IMG/VR virus record: IMGVR_UViG_3300020455_000018
Coordinates: 1-54,707 of that record
Direction: 5' to 3' (one strand)
Length of the DNA: 54,707 nt
Origin: a virus
Of this stretch, positions 40,565-50,222 are shown piece after piece (the first letter of the stretch is position 1; each line of letters opens with the position of its first letter). The notes under the pieces are model-generated. The model searched no databases and was not told the origin of the DNA. It was given only the letters and a program-made list of their open reading frames with translations. The translations under genes and the position numbers were made by a program.

Positions 40565-42080
40565 AGATATGATTGCATTTGGGAAGTTATTTCTTCCTGA
40601 TGATTTTATGCGAAGTGAAACACCTCCATTTCATTATGAAATGGCTGATGCTATTGATAACCCAGAAGTTAAACAATTAGCAGTTATTTTACCTCGTGGT
40701 CATGGAAAAACTGTGCTTACTAAATGCTCAATTATTAAAGACTTTTGTTTTTGCCCTAAAGACGATATGCTATTTTATGCATGGGTATCTGCTACGCAAA
40801 AACTTAGTACTGGTAATATGGACTATATTAAATATCATTTTGAATTTAACGATAAAATAAAATATTATTTTGGTAATATGAAAGGGAAAAAATGGACAGA
40901 AGAAGATGTGGAGTTAACCAATGGATGTAAACTCATTAGTAAATCAAATGTTGCGGGTATTAGAGGAGGTGCTAAATTGCATAAAAGATACGACCTCATC
41001 ATACTTGACGACTTCGAACACGAAGCAAATACTATTACGGCTGAAGCAAGGTCTAAAAACAGTAACCTCGTTACTGCTGTTGTTTATCCTGCTATTGAGC
41101 CTCATACTGGTCGTCTTAGGGTCAATGGTACTCCTGTGCATTATGATAGCTTCATCAATAATCTTATCGTTAATTATGAACGTCAAGGAGAAAACCAAAA
41201 AGATTTTGCGTGGAGAGTAATTACTTATAAAGCTATATTGCCCGATGGAACTTCTTTGTGGCCTGGTTGGTTTCCATTAGAAAAGTTAGAAGAAAAGAAA
41301 AAATTCTATCAAGATAGTGGAACGCCTTCTAAATTTTTCCAAGAATATATGATGCAAGTACAATCTGAAGAAGATTCTATTTGGACACAAAAACATATAA
41401 AATATTGGGAAGGATATTACGAATATGACGATAATGATAATATAGGGTATATTATAAAAGACGGAGAAAAAATTCCAGTTAATACATTTATTGGATGCGA
41501 CCCAGCTACAGATATTGATACAAAAGAATCAGATTTTAGTGTTATTATGGTTATTGCAGTTGATGCAAATAATAATCGTTATGTATTAGAATATGAAAGA
41601 CATAGAAGTATTCCTACATTAGGAGCAAAAAATGTAGACGGAAAAATATTTGACAAAAAAGGCGTAGTAGATTATATTATTGAACTGTATCAAAAATACA
41701 ATTGTAGTAGCGCAACAGTAGAAGATGTAGCTATGAATCGTAGTGTTTTTCAAGCTCTTAATGATGAAAGGAGGAGAATTAATCGTTACGATATTAGCGT
41801 AATTCCTGAAAAACCAGGGGGAACACAGAAAAGAAATAGAATTTATTCAGGTTTATCTGGCATTTTTAGCGTAGGTTCTTTATATTTTAGGGAAAATATG
41901 TTTGATTTAATTAATGAAATCATTACATTTGGACCAAGAATGGCTCATGATGATACAATTGAGGGACTATATTATGCTAATTTACACGCTTTTCCTCCTA
42001 ATTATAAGTCTGATGGAGCAAAAAATAAACCAAAATGGTACAAACCAAAAAGAAAAGCAAAAAGTTGGTTAGTAGCTTAA
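40509..42080 (+). CDS. terL: Terminase large subunit
   Basis: It encodes 523 residues. The ATPase has Walker A P-R-G-H-G-K-T (62-68) and Walker B L-I-I-L-D-D-F-E (163-170). The nuclease domain begins with F-I-G-C-D331-P-A-T-D and includes T-V-E-D and a late acidic A-H-D-D segment (about 478-481). It is the motor and cutting enzyme of DNA packaging. The head-full or site-specific mode cannot be read from sequence, but the circular assembly favours circular permutation. Confidence 0.93.
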   Translation: MNKIQNISKAEEALRLASKDMIAFGKLFLPDDFMRSETPPFHYEMADAIDNPEVKQLAVILPRGHGKTVLTKCSIIKDFCFCPKDDMLFYAWVSATQKLSTGNMDYIKYHFEFNDKIKYYFGNMKGKKWTEEDVELTNGCKLISKSNVAGIRGGAKLHKRYDLIILDDFEHEANTITAEARSKNSNLVTAVVYPAIEPHTGRLRVNGTPVHYDSFINNLIVNYERQGENQKDFAWRVITYKAILPDGTSLWPGWFPLEKLEEKKKFYQDSGTPSKFFQEYMMQVQSEEDSIWTQKHIKYWEGYYEYDDNDNIGYIIKDGEKIPVNTFIGCDPATDIDTKESDFSVIMVIAVDANNNRYVLEYERHRSIPTLGAKNVDGKIFDKKGVVDYIIELYQKYNCSSATVEDVAMNRSVFQALNDERRRINRYDISVIPEKPGGTQKRNRIYSGLSGIFSVGSLYFRENMFDLINEIITFGPRMAHDDTIEGLYYANLHAFPPNYKSDGAKNKPKWYKPKRKAKSWLVA

Positions 42081-42093
42081 AGGAGAAAGAAAG

Positions 42094-42309
42094 ATGTGGG
42101 CAATATTTAAAGATAAAAACGAATATAATGAAAAATCTATTATTGGATTTATTTCTTTTGCACTTATGTGTGTATTTGGAGTTGTAGATTTAGTAACAGG
42201 TTTATTAGGACAAGAAATTATAATTAATGATAATATTTACAACTCTTTTGTTTGGGTAACATTAGGTTCGTTTGGAATTGCTGGAGCAGAAAAAGTTTAT
42301 AAAAAATAA
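42094..42309 (+). CDS. Two-TM holin-like protein
   Basis: It encodes 71 residues with hydrophobic segments at about 16-37 and 50-66 joined by an acidic turn, and a short basic end (K-V-Y-K-K). Size and topology suit a class II holin or antiholin. It lies 0.5 kb before the endolysin. AAAGGAGAAAGA precedes the ATG. Confidence 0.55.
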   Translation: MWAIFKDKNEYNEKSIIGFISFALMCVFGVVDLVTGLLGQEIIINDNIYNSFVWVTLGSFGIAGAEKVYKK

Positions 42310-42319
42310 GGAATAAATT

Positions 42320-42787
42320 ATGCCAAAAAACTCACAATACGCAGGAGAAACAAAACAAGATTTTCAAAATAGAATGGCTAAACAAGAAGAGCCTAGCTAC
42401 ATTGTTGCTAAAGAAGATAGAGAAGGACATAAAGAATATTTGTTTGGAATAGATTTATATAATGGACCAATTGATAGCGAAAATACACCTGAATATCAAC
42501 AAGCAGCACAATTAAACGCAGCTTTAGATGAAAGAGGTTTTGATGATAAGAAAAAAATGCAATATGGATATGGATTAAAAACTGGACAACCTGTAGATTT
42601 AATGTTTACTGGAGAATGGGATGCCTATAATGAGTATGGAGATAATTTTAAAGAACAAATGCCTGCGGAAGAATATGAAGATTTATATGGAAAACCTAGA
42701 CAAAGTTTAGGAGGCAGATTAAAAGGTGCTATAAAAAAAATTGATATAGTAGATAAATTAATGCAAAAATTTGATATGTTAAAATAA
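42320..42787 (+). CDS. Hypothetical acidic protein
   Basis: It encodes 155 residues, acidic, Tyr/Gln/Gly-rich, with Y-G-Y-G-L-K-T-G-Q-P-V-D and W-D-A-Y-N-E-Y segments and a basic amphipathic C-terminus. It is placed between the holin-like and endolysin genes and overlaps the latter by one base. Possibly a minor virion protein. No family recognised. Confidence 0.55.
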   Translation: MPKNSQYAGETKQDFQNRMAKQEEPSYIVAKEDREGHKEYLFGIDLYNGPIDSENTPEYQQAAQLNAALDERGFDDKKKMQYGYGLKTGQPVDLMFTGEWDAYNEYGDNFKEQMPAEEYEDLYGKPRQSLGGRLKGAIKKIDIVDKLMQKFDMLK

Positions 42788-43179
42788 TGGCAAGTTTTGG
42801 TAAAAAATCACAAGAAAAATTGAATACTTGCGACCCAAGATTAATTGAACTATTTGAAAAAGTAGTTGAAGATTTTGATTGTACTGTTTTACAAGGACAT
42901 CGTGGGGAAGAAGAACAAAATAGATTATTTGAAGAAGGGTTTAGTAAATTGAAATATCCAAAAGGTAAACATAATCAATATCCGTCATTAGCTGTAGACG
43001 TTGCTCCTTATCCAATAGATTGGAAAGATAGAGAAAGATTTACGTATTTTGCTGGTTTTGTTATGGGTATTGCAGCTTCAATGGGACTTATTGTTCGTTG
43101 GGGTGGAGATTGGGATAGAGATACAGAATTAAAAGATAATAATTTTGATGATTTACCACATTTTGAAATAAGGGATTAA
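42787..43179 (+). CDS. M15-family peptidase endolysin
   Basis: It encodes 130 residues. H62 and D71 in K-H-N-Q-Y-P-S-L-A-V-D-V and H125 in L-P-H-F-E-I are the expected zinc ligands of the VanY/M15 (T5-endolysin-like) peptidases, with R-W-G-G-D-W before the last. It should cut the peptide stems of peptidoglycan (L-Ala-D-Glu or D-Ala-D-Ala type). There is no signal peptide, so it depends on a holin. Confidence 0.85.
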   Translation: MASFGKKSQEKLNTCDPRLIELFEKVVEDFDCTVLQGHRGEEEQNRLFEEGFSKLKYPKGKHNQYPSLAVDVAPYPIDWKDRERFTYFAGFVMGIAASMGLIVRWGGDWDRDTELKDNNFDDLPHFEIRD

Positions 43180-43180
43180 T

Positions 43181-43312
43181 ATGAGTTTAGTAAGAAATAT
43201 TAATAAAAGAAAAAAAGCTGGAACAAGTAGAAGTAAGGCAAAAAGCACAATTACTAAAAAAGCATATAATAATATGAAAAGTAATTGGGGTAAAAAAAGG
43301 AACAAGAAATAA
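43181..43312 (+). CDS. 43-residue basic peptide before portal
   Basis: ATG 43181 to TAA 43310-43312, overlapping the portal start by one base. Lys/Arg/Asn/Ser-rich throughout and ending W-G-K-K-R-N-K-K. It resembles in composition the peptides at 40081-40323 and may neutralise packaged DNA. No family recognised. Confidence 0.5.
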   Translation: MSLVRNINKRKKAGTSRSKAKSTITKKAYNNMKSNWGKKRNKK

Positions 43313-45540
43313 TGGCTAAACGAGGAAGAAAAAATAAAGCTGACATAAATAAACATTTGTTTAATAAAGCAAATAATTATTATAGAAAAAAATGGTTTAC
43401 TGACTCACAATTAAGTATGGATTTTTATTTAAATGAGCAATTAACTCATGATGAAAAAAATGAATTACAAGAATCTGGTATGCCAGATTTTATTATTAAT
43501 AGAATATCTCCAGCAATAGATATTATGAAATTTTTTATTACAGCTAACAATCCTAGATGGCAAGCAATTGGAACAGAAGGTAGCGATATAGATATAGCAA
43601 ATGTTCACAGTTCTATAGCTGAATATTGTTGGCATTTATCTAATGGTAAAAGTTTGTTTGGTCAAGTAATACAAGATTCTTTAGTTAAAGGTATTGGATA
43701 TTTTAAAATAGATGTAGACCCAGATGCAGATGAAGGTGCTGGAGAAGTTGTGTTTGAAAATGTAGATGCTTACGATGTTTATGTAGACCCTATGAGTAGA
43801 GATTTTTTATTTCGTGACGCTAGTTATGTAATAATACAAAAAAATATTTCAAAAACAGCTTTAGTTAAATTATTTCCACAATATAAAAGAAAAATTGTAA
43901 GAGCTAGCGGTCAAACTCAAAGTAAACAATATTCTTTAAGAAATGTACACGATTCAGAAACAATACAACCAGGAGATGTAGAATATGAAGCATATACATT
44001 AGAAGGAGAACAAGATGAAATTCTAGATTTTTACGAAGTATATTCTAAGGAAAAAATTCCTTTTGTAAACGTATTTGCAAAACAACCTCCTTCTCCTGAA
44101 GAAGTTGCATTAATTAAAGAACAAGCTAAAGAACAAATGGAAAATGTCGCAGCTGAATTGCAAGTATCTGCAAAAGAAAAAGAATTAGAATTGCAACAAT
44201 TAGTTCAAGAAGGTGAAATGTTGCCAGAAAGAATGCAGTTAGAACTTACAAAAATACAAAAACAACAAGAAGCGCAATTAGCAGAACAACAAGCAATTAT
44301 AGAAGCTGAACTTACAGAATTAAACACGAGAACAGTTCAACAAGTTATGGAAAAATCTAAATTTGAAAAATTATTATTAAATGAAGAATATGCAAAATTA
44401 GTTGTTGACGTTATAAGTTTTTTTAAAACTCAAGTAAAAATGTGTGCTTCGGTTGGTGATATGTATTTATATGAAGCGTTGTTGCCTATAGAAGATTATC
44501 CTATTGTTCCAATAGTTTATAATCATACTGGTACACCATATCCCGTAGGAGCTGTAACTCCTATGATTGGTAAACAAAGAGAAATTAATAAAGCTCATCA
44601 AATTATGTTACATAATGCAAATTTAGCTTCTAGTCTTAGATGGTTATATACTGAAGGAAGTGTAGATGAAGAAGAATGGGAAAAATATTCAAGTTCTCCT
44701 GGAGCTATGTTAAAATATAGACAAGGATTTGAAGTTCCAACAGCTATACAACCAGCTCCTATAAATAATGCTTTTTATAATATTACGCAACAAGGTAAAC
44801 AAGATATAGAATATATTAGTGGAGTAGCATCTAGTATGCAAGGAGTTGGAGACCAAAGTCACGAAACTTATCGTGGTATGTTAGCTATGGATGAATATGG
44901 AACTAGAAGAGTAAGACAATGGGTAAATAATTGCGTAGAACCAGCATTAGAACATATAGGAAAAATATTTAGAGATATTGCTCAATATACCTATACTGCC
45001 CAAAAAGTTTTTAGAATAGTTCAACCAGAAGCTGGAGCAAGTGAAGCAGAAGTAAAAGAAGTTTCTATTAATATTCCAATATATAATGATTTTGGTAAAG
45101 TAATTAATAGATGGAATGATTTTCAATCAGCAAAATACGATGTAAGAATTGTAGCAGGTTCTACACAGCCAGTTAATCGTTGGGCTTTGTTAGACGAATA
45201 TTTTAAATGGTATCAAGCTGGATTAATTGACGATGTTGCTATGATTGAACAAACTGATATTAAAAATAAAAAAGCTTTATTAGAAAGAAAGAGTGTTTAT
45301 TCTCAAATGCAACAACAAATTGCTTCTATGGAAGAGCAAATGAAAGATAGCCAAGGAACAATTGAAACATTAGAAAGACAATTAGTTCAAGCTGGTATTA
45401 AAGATAAAATTAATGAAGGCTCTAAAGTTATACAAAAATCCGTAGTAGACACAAAAGCTGAACAAAGAATATTACAAAGTAGATTAAATGATATGTATAC
45501 AGAAACTAAAAAAGAACTAGAAACTGAAGAAGATAAATAA
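43312..45540 (+). CDS. Portal protein
   Basis: It encodes 742 residues. The order and content fit large podovirus portals: an N-terminal region with P-D-F-I-I-N-R-I-S-P, Y-D-V-Y-V-D-P, then P-V-G-A-V-T-P-M-I-G-K-Q-R-E-I-N and R-G-M-L-A-M-D-E-Y-G. A Gln/Glu-rich coiled coil interrupts it at about 261-345 and another lies at the C-terminus (about 663-700), possibly the barrel. It forms the dodecameric DNA gate of the head. It is followed by scaffold and capsid genes. Confidence 0.85.
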   Translation: MAKRGRKNKADINKHLFNKANNYYRKKWFTDSQLSMDFYLNEQLTHDEKNELQESGMPDFIINRISPAIDIMKFFITANNPRWQAIGTEGSDIDIANVHSSIAEYCWHLSNGKSLFGQVIQDSLVKGIGYFKIDVDPDADEGAGEVVFENVDAYDVYVDPMSRDFLFRDASYVIIQKNISKTALVKLFPQYKRKIVRASGQTQSKQYSLRNVHDSETIQPGDVEYEAYTLEGEQDEILDFYEVYSKEKIPFVNVFAKQPPSPEEVALIKEQAKEQMENVAAELQVSAKEKELELQQLVQEGEMLPERMQLELTKIQKQQEAQLAEQQAIIEAELTELNTRTVQQVMEKSKFEKLLLNEEYAKLVVDVISFFKTQVKMCASVGDMYLYEALLPIEDYPIVPIVYNHTGTPYPVGAVTPMIGKQREINKAHQIMLHNANLASSLRWLYTEGSVDEEEWEKYSSSPGAMLKYRQGFEVPTAIQPAPINNAFYNITQQGKQDIEYISGVASSMQGVGDQSHETYRGMLAMDEYGTRRVRQWVNNCVEPALEHIGKIFRDIAQYTYTAQKVFRIVQPEAGASEAEVKEVSINIPIYNDFGKVINRWNDFQSAKYDVRIVAGSTQPVNRWALLDEYFKWYQAGLIDDVAMIEQTDIKNKKALLERKSVYSQMQQQIASMEEQMKDSQGTIETLERQLVQAGIKDKINEGSKVIQKSVVDTKAEQRILQSRLNDMYTETKKELETEEDK

Positions 45541-45586
45541 ATATTGTTAATTAAAAATTATAACTGTAAATTAAAAGGAGTACAGT

Positions 45587-46453
45587 ATGAATGAAAATAT
45601 GAACACGGACAACTTACTAGAAGATGATGCTGTTAAAGCAGAAAATTCTGTAACCCCACAGGTAGATGATACTGTGGCTGATGATTTTTTTACTCAGCTT
45701 GACAAACAAGTTATGGGCGAAACACTAGACCAGCCAAAAGTTGAAATGCAAGAGGAAGTTGTACAACAACCTCAAGTAGAGCAACAAGTTGCGCCAGAAA
45801 TGGATGCAACTAATTTGGAAAAGAGATATTCAGATTCTTCTCGAGAAGCAAAGAGACTTAATACTCAATTGCAAGAGATTGAACCTTATATGCCTTTACT
45901 AAATGCAATGAAAGAAGACCCTAATTTAATCACTCACGTGAGAGGTTATTTTGAGGGTGGCGGCTCAGCACCAAAAAGCGTAAAAGAGCAGCTTGGCATA
46001 GATGAAGATTTCGTTTTTGATTATGATGATGCTTTGTCGGACCCAAATTCATCATCTGCAAAGTTGTTTAATGCAACAGTAGATGGAGTAGTACAAAGAA
46101 GGTTAGGTGATTTTGCACAAAAACAATCTGAGCAATCACGTAAAGCTACTGAAGAAGCAGCTTTTAAAAGCAAACACAATGTTTCAGAAGCAGATTACGA
46201 TGATTTAATGGATTATGCAAAATCGCATAAATTAACATTAGAAGATGTTTATTATTTAAAAAACAAGGATAATAGAGACCAACAGGTAGCTCAAAATTCT
46301 AGACAAGAAGTAATAAATCAAATGAAAAATGTTAGACAAATGCCTACAAGTATTGCTTCTAGTGGAAATAGTCCTAAAGAAGAAAAATCAATAGACGATA
46401 GCGTGTTTGACAAGTTGTTAGCTCAAGGTTCTGGGTTAGATAAGTTAATGTAA
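45587..46453 (+). CDS. Scaffolding protein
   Basis: It encodes 288 residues, acidic, Gln/Glu/Asp-rich, without a globular core. There is a coiled coil near 80-110 (L-E-K-R-Y-S-D-S-S-R-E-A-K-R-L) and a predicted helical C-terminus. Position between portal and capsid and composition match capsid scaffolds. AAAAGGAGTACAGT precedes ATG 45587. Confidence 0.75.
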   Translation: MNENMNTDNLLEDDAVKAENSVTPQVDDTVADDFFTQLDKQVMGETLDQPKVEMQEEVVQQPQVEQQVAPEMDATNLEKRYSDSSREAKRLNTQLQEIEPYMPLLNAMKEDPNLITHVRGYFEGGGSAPKSVKEQLGIDEDFVFDYDDALSDPNSSSAKLFNATVDGVVQRRLGDFAQKQSEQSRKATEEAAFKSKHNVSEADYDDLMDYAKSHKLTLEDVYYLKNKDNRDQQVAQNSRQEVINQMKNVRQMPTSIASSGNSPKEEKSIDDSVFDKLLAQGSGLDKLM

Positions 46454-46482
46454 ACAAACCCATAAACCCTTAGGAGGTTAAC

Positions 46483-48063
46483 ATGGCTGAACAAGACTAT
46501 CCTGTAGCAAGTCCTATTTTTGGAAGTTACAGTGAAGGGTTAACTGAATCCTATCGTAATGATGTAGCATTGTCTACAGGTGATTTACGTAGAAGATACG
46601 ATTTTAGTGAGAGATTTTCTGAATTGTCTCTTTCTCAAACTCCGTTTTTTAGATTAGTATCAACACTAGCTAAAAAGCCAACGGATGACCCACAATTTAA
46701 ATTCACAGAAAAAAGACACTCTTTTATGAAAAGATACGCATATTGTGTAGGTTTCAGAAAAGCAAGTGGAACAGTAGTAAACGATGCAGCTTTTAAAAAG
46801 CTTGCAGGTGATGCTGTTATTGACGGTGTAGGAAATGAATTACAATTAATATTTGCTTCAGATTATAAATCTGCAGGTAATTTACAAAATGTATATTCAC
46901 AAACTAATGGTGCAATTAAAATTGGTGACGTAGCAACAAGACCTGAATTTTTCCAAAAAGGTCAAGTAATTAAAGTTCCTACTTCATCAACAGCTCAAGG
47001 CGGTGCTCCAACTGACTATATGTTATTTAGAGTAACTGAAGTTAAACCATCAGGTGCAGGTGCAACACTTAACATTGGCGGTGGCTCAATTGCTGCAGCA
47101 GAAGTTATTGAACTTAAAGGAAAGATTTTAAGATTTCCTACTGGTTCTTTAGAAAATGCGGCTATGAGAAGTGACGCTAACGTAGCAGCAGTAGCTTCAT
47201 TAGATATTGCTGAAGACTTAGAAGGTAGAAGAAGTTACGTAGTGGGTAATGCTCACGAAGAAGGTTCTTCTCTAACTAACGAAGAGTGGAAAGACAATCC
47301 ATACTCAACTGGCTATGGACAAACACAAATCTTTAGAACACAATTTGGTATGACAAATACTGCAAGAGCAACAGCTCTAAAGTATGAACCAAATGAGTGG
47401 GCAAGAACGTGGAAAGAAAAGCTAATTGAACACAAATGGGATATTGAACACGCTGGACTATTTAGTACACAAGTTAGTCAAGATTCAATAAATCATACTC
47501 AAGGTGCAGTAGACTATGTTTTAAATTACGGAAACCTATTTTCTTGGACTAGCGCTAAGACTATAGACGATTTCTTACAAGACATGTCTAGATATCAAGA
47601 CCCAAGATACAATCAAGACGCAGCTACAGTATTCTTATGTAGTACTGAAGTTTACACTTGGTTGCATAAACTAGGCGGATTCTTTAAACAGAATCTTGGC
47701 ATTGGTCAAACTAATGCTGGTGCTTCAAATGCTGGAAATCAAGCATTATTTGGCGCAGACCTAGCAGTTACTGGTCGTAAAAAAGTAATGGGATTAGACG
47801 TAACAACTATTACAACAGTATACGGTAGCATGAATGTTGCTAGATGTATTGCTTTAGATGGTTCACACGTTAAAATCTTAGCACTTAACATGAACAATGT
47901 TAAATACAGACCACTAGTTGGTAACGGAGTTAATAGAGACACTTCTATTTATGTCGGAGTTCAAAATTTAGAGAACTCAGGTGTTGATAAGAGAGTTGAT
48001 ATGATTCTAACTGAAGCTGGTTTCGAATACATGATGCCAGAATCACACGCTATTTGGGTATAA
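46483..48063 (+). CDS. Major capsid protein
   Basis: It encodes 526 residues with the strong site TTAGGAGGTTAAC. Position after the scaffold, size, and a mixed alpha/beta sequence without low complexity support this call. The segment L-S-L-S-Q-T-P-F-F-R-L-V near 49-60 recalls the N-terminal arm of HK97-fold shells. Codon use is noticeably less A/T-extreme than in neighbours, as expected for a highly expressed gene. A structured 3' region follows. Confidence 0.8.
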   Translation: MAEQDYPVASPIFGSYSEGLTESYRNDVALSTGDLRRRYDFSERFSELSLSQTPFFRLVSTLAKKPTDDPQFKFTEKRHSFMKRYAYCVGFRKASGTVVNDAAFKKLAGDAVIDGVGNELQLIFASDYKSAGNLQNVYSQTNGAIKIGDVATRPEFFQKGQVIKVPTSSTAQGGAPTDYMLFRVTEVKPSGAGATLNIGGGSIAAAEVIELKGKILRFPTGSLENAAMRSDANVAAVASLDIAEDLEGRRSYVVGNAHEEGSSLTNEEWKDNPYSTGYGQTQIFRTQFGMTNTARATALKYEPNEWARTWKEKLIEHKWDIEHAGLFSTQVSQDSINHTQGAVDYVLNYGNLFSWTSAKTIDDFLQDMSRYQDPRYNQDAATVFLCSTEVYTWLHKLGGFFKQNLGIGQTNAGASNAGNQALFGADLAVTGRKKVMGLDVTTITTVYGSMNVARCIALDGSHVKILALNMNNVKYRPLVGNGVNRDTSIYVGVQNLENSGVDKRVDMILTEAGFEYMMPESHAIWV

Positions 48064-48080
48064 CTAAATAGATAATTTGC

Positions 48081-48130
48081 ATTGGGTCTTTGTAGGTTCT
48101 TTACCTCCTTTCTCCCTGCGGGGGCCCAAT
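48081..48130 (+). terminator. Branched hairpin after the capsid gene
   Basis: ATTGGGTC (48081-48088) pairs with GGCCCAAT (48123-48130, one G-U) and encloses AGGT/ACCT and CCC/GGG stems, making a three-way junction in the 85-nt gap. No U-run follows. It probably stabilises the capsid mRNA or reduces read-through into the connector genes. Confidence 0.5.
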
Positions 48131-48148
48131 TGCGAATAGGAGATATAT

Positions 48149-49228
48149 ATGAAATTATGGGAAAAAGTAAATAATATAACTGGAAACGCTTCTAAAGCTA
48201 GATTTTTAGTAGAACATCTAAATGCAGGTGCTAAATTTATTGTATCTAGTTTACCTGAAAAGTTTTTATGGTCTATTGCTTCTGAAGTAGAAATAGATGG
48301 ATTTAATAGTACTGGAACAAGTATTATTGGAGATGGTTCTTCTTTAGCGTACGATAAAATATTAGCAGTATATCGTAATGATGGTAATAAAAAAAGAATA
48401 GCAAAAGAAATTCCTGATATAAATATACACGCAACAGATGAATCTGATAGTTTAGGACTACCTACTAAAATGTTTCCCGTATATTATAAATTAAATGGTA
48501 AAATATATATTAAACCAGACCCTGATTATAATGCACATAACCCAGCAGGTAGCAGTTTAGTGGATGAAACTTGCGATACTACAAGTGGAAATACAACTGT
48601 GGGAATAGACGACAACACAGCTTTAAATGTTGGAATGAAAGTAAGTGGTTCAGGTATACCATCTGGAGCTACAATAGAATCTATTCCAGGCAATACTACT
48701 CAATTTGTATTATCAGCAGCTGCTACAGCAAGTGGTACAAATGCTACTTTGACATTTAGTCAAGTATATACACCAGTAGGAGGAACTCCAACAGGAGTTA
48801 GTTATTTAGGAGGAGATAAAGGAGTGATTGTTTATTCAGCTCCTCCAATTATTGATGAAAATAGCGATGCATGGGTATTAACGGAATTTGAAAACGTAGC
48901 TTTATTATATGCAGCATCATTAGATATGTTAAGGTTATCTAGTTCAATAGATGCTGAAAAGATTTTTGAAGGAGGTATGGCTTCTTTAGATACAATAAGC
49001 AAAACAAGTTTAAGTGCAATTCATTGGTTGCAAGATGAAGACCCTGAAATGGCTAACGCAGTTATTCAAACATCTCAAGGAAATTTAGCTATTGCAAGTC
49101 AAAGAATACAAGCATCTATGGGTTTTTATCAAAGAGCAATATCTGAATTGCAATCTATTACAGGAGCTTTAGGAGCGCCTGAACAACAACAAAGAGCTCA
49201 AAGACAACAACAAGGAGCAACATCGTGA
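48149..49228 (+). CDS. Head-tail connector (adaptor-like) with inserted beta domain
   Basis: It encodes 359 residues. The N-terminal helices (L-V-E-H-L-N-A-G-A-K-F-I-V) and C-terminal helices around 260-340 resemble podovirus adaptor proteins just downstream of the capsid gene. Residues about 139-208 carry a Gly/Ser/Thr-rich module (V-G-M-K-V-S-G-S-G-I-P) that recurs in the protein at 50223-50870, suggesting an inserted surface domain. The tail is Gln-rich. GGAGATATAT precedes the ATG. Confidence 0.55.
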   Translation: MKLWEKVNNITGNASKARFLVEHLNAGAKFIVSSLPEKFLWSIASEVEIDGFNSTGTSIIGDGSSLAYDKILAVYRNDGNKKRIAKEIPDINIHATDESDSLGLPTKMFPVYYKLNGKIYIKPDPDYNAHNPAGSSLVDETCDTTSGNTTVGIDDNTALNVGMKVSGSGIPSGATIESIPGNTTQFVLSAAATASGTNATLTFSQVYTPVGGTPTGVSYLGGDKGVIVYSAPPIIDENSDAWVLTEFENVALLYAASLDMLRLSSSIDAEKIFEGGMASLDTISKTSLSAIHWLQDEDPEMANAVIQTSQGNLAIASQRIQASMGFYQRAISELQSITGALGAPEQQQRAQRQQQGATS

Positions 49229-49503
49229 AAATTTTAGAAATTATGGAAAGAGCAAATACACGTGATACTAATTTAGTAATTGCGTATATTAAAGATGCGT
49301 TTTTACACATGCAATCAACAAATGAAATAAACACAAAAGTTTATAAAACAAATGTAGTAAAAAATACAAGAGATTATGATTTGCCTGCTGGATTAATTGC
49401 TATAAAAAGTATTAGTGTATTAGATACTGAAGATGATAATAAATATAAAAAAATTAGAAGATTGCAAAGCGAACCAAATGTTACTGAGGATACAAATCCA
49501 TGA
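49225..49503 (+). CDS. Small connector-like hypothetical protein
   Basis: It encodes 92 residues with GTG start 49225, overlapping the previous gene by 4 nt. It has an N-terminal helix and Y-D-L-P-A-G-L-I-A-I-K-S-I-S-V-L-D, a strand pattern found in adaptor and connector proteins. It is ATGA-coupled to the next gene; the two may be halves of one functional connector. Confidence 0.5.
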   Translation: MKILEIMERANTRDTNLVIAYIKDAFLHMQSTNEINTKVYKTNVVKNTRDYDLPAGLIAIKSISVLDTEDDNKYKKIRRLQSEPNVTEDTNP

Positions 49504-49961
49504 GCTATGATACAAATTTAACATATTGTTATATGCAACAAGGCAAACAACTTCGTCTTTACAAGTTTGTTAGAAGTTCAAGTAGAATTGTTGACAATCA
49601 AGGAAGAGTTACAGGGGGAATAAGAAGTAGAATTAAATATCCAGATGAAAACATTACAGAAGGTTTGCGCATAGAATATACTGCTATTGAAAAACCTTTT
49701 GTAGACGAAGACCCAGAAACAACAACAAATTCTAGTTTAACTGAGCAATCTAATCCATCTGAATCAGCTCATGTAAATTTAAATAGAATATTAAGTTTAG
49801 CGGTAGTTTGTTATGTAAGAGCGCAATTAGCAGAAAGAGCTGGTAGTTTAGAATTAAAAGAATATTATATGAAAGAATTTTATAAAAAAATGGCTGATAA
49901 TGAAAGTAATAAAAACAAAGTATTTATAGCAAATGCAATGAAACCTTTCGCAGTCAAATAA
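49500..49961 (+). CDS. Connector-like hypothetical protein
   Basis: It encodes 153 residues. A beta N-terminal half (Y-C-Y-M-Q-Q-G-K-Q-L-R-L-Y) leads to a helical C-terminal half with A-H-V-N-L-N-R-I-L-S-L-A-V-V-C-Y-V-R-A-Q-L. It continues the logic of the 92-residue gene upstream and so may complete a split adaptor. Confidence 0.5.
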   Translation: MSYDTNLTYCYMQQGKQLRLYKFVRSSSRIVDNQGRVTGGIRSRIKYPDENITEGLRIEYTAIEKPFVDEDPETTTNSSLTEQSNPSESAHVNLNRILSLAVVCYVRAQLAERAGSLELKEYYMKEFYKKMADNESNKNKVFIANAMKPFAVK

Positions 49962-49973
49962 CAGGAGAAAACA

Positions 49974-50213
49974 ATGGGTTATAAAGGACTTAATGATTAC
50001 GCAGTACAAGAGAGTGTTGCTCCGTATATCAAAGCAGTAGTTGCAACGGGAAATGACCAAGACGCTTGTAGAGCCGTGCATATGAAAGGCACATCAGCAA
50101 ACGTTAATTTAACAGTAAATGGTGTTGTAGTAGCATTTCATTTGTTAAAAGGACACACATATTCAATTTGTGCAACAAAAAGTAGTTCAACAGACGTAGT
50201 ATTTTTATATTAG
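49974..50213 (+). CDS. Small beta-rich virion-like protein
   Basis: It encodes 79 residues, with V-N-L-T-V-N-G-V-V-V-A-F-H-L-L-K-G and an aromatic end (V-V-F-L-Y). It looks like a single small beta-sandwich, perhaps head decoration or a head-completion protein. ACAGGAGAAAACA precedes the ATG. Confidence 0.5.
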   Translation: MGYKGLNDYAVQESVAPYIKAVVATGNDQDACRAVHMKGTSANVNLTVNGVVVAFHLLKGHTYSICATKSSSTDVVFLY

Positions 50214-50222
50214 GAGTAAAAT

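Noticed and set aside
45541-45586. Promoter before the scaffold gene
   Set aside because: AT-rich TTGTTA and TATAAC hexamers exist but the spacing is about 9 nt; not supported.
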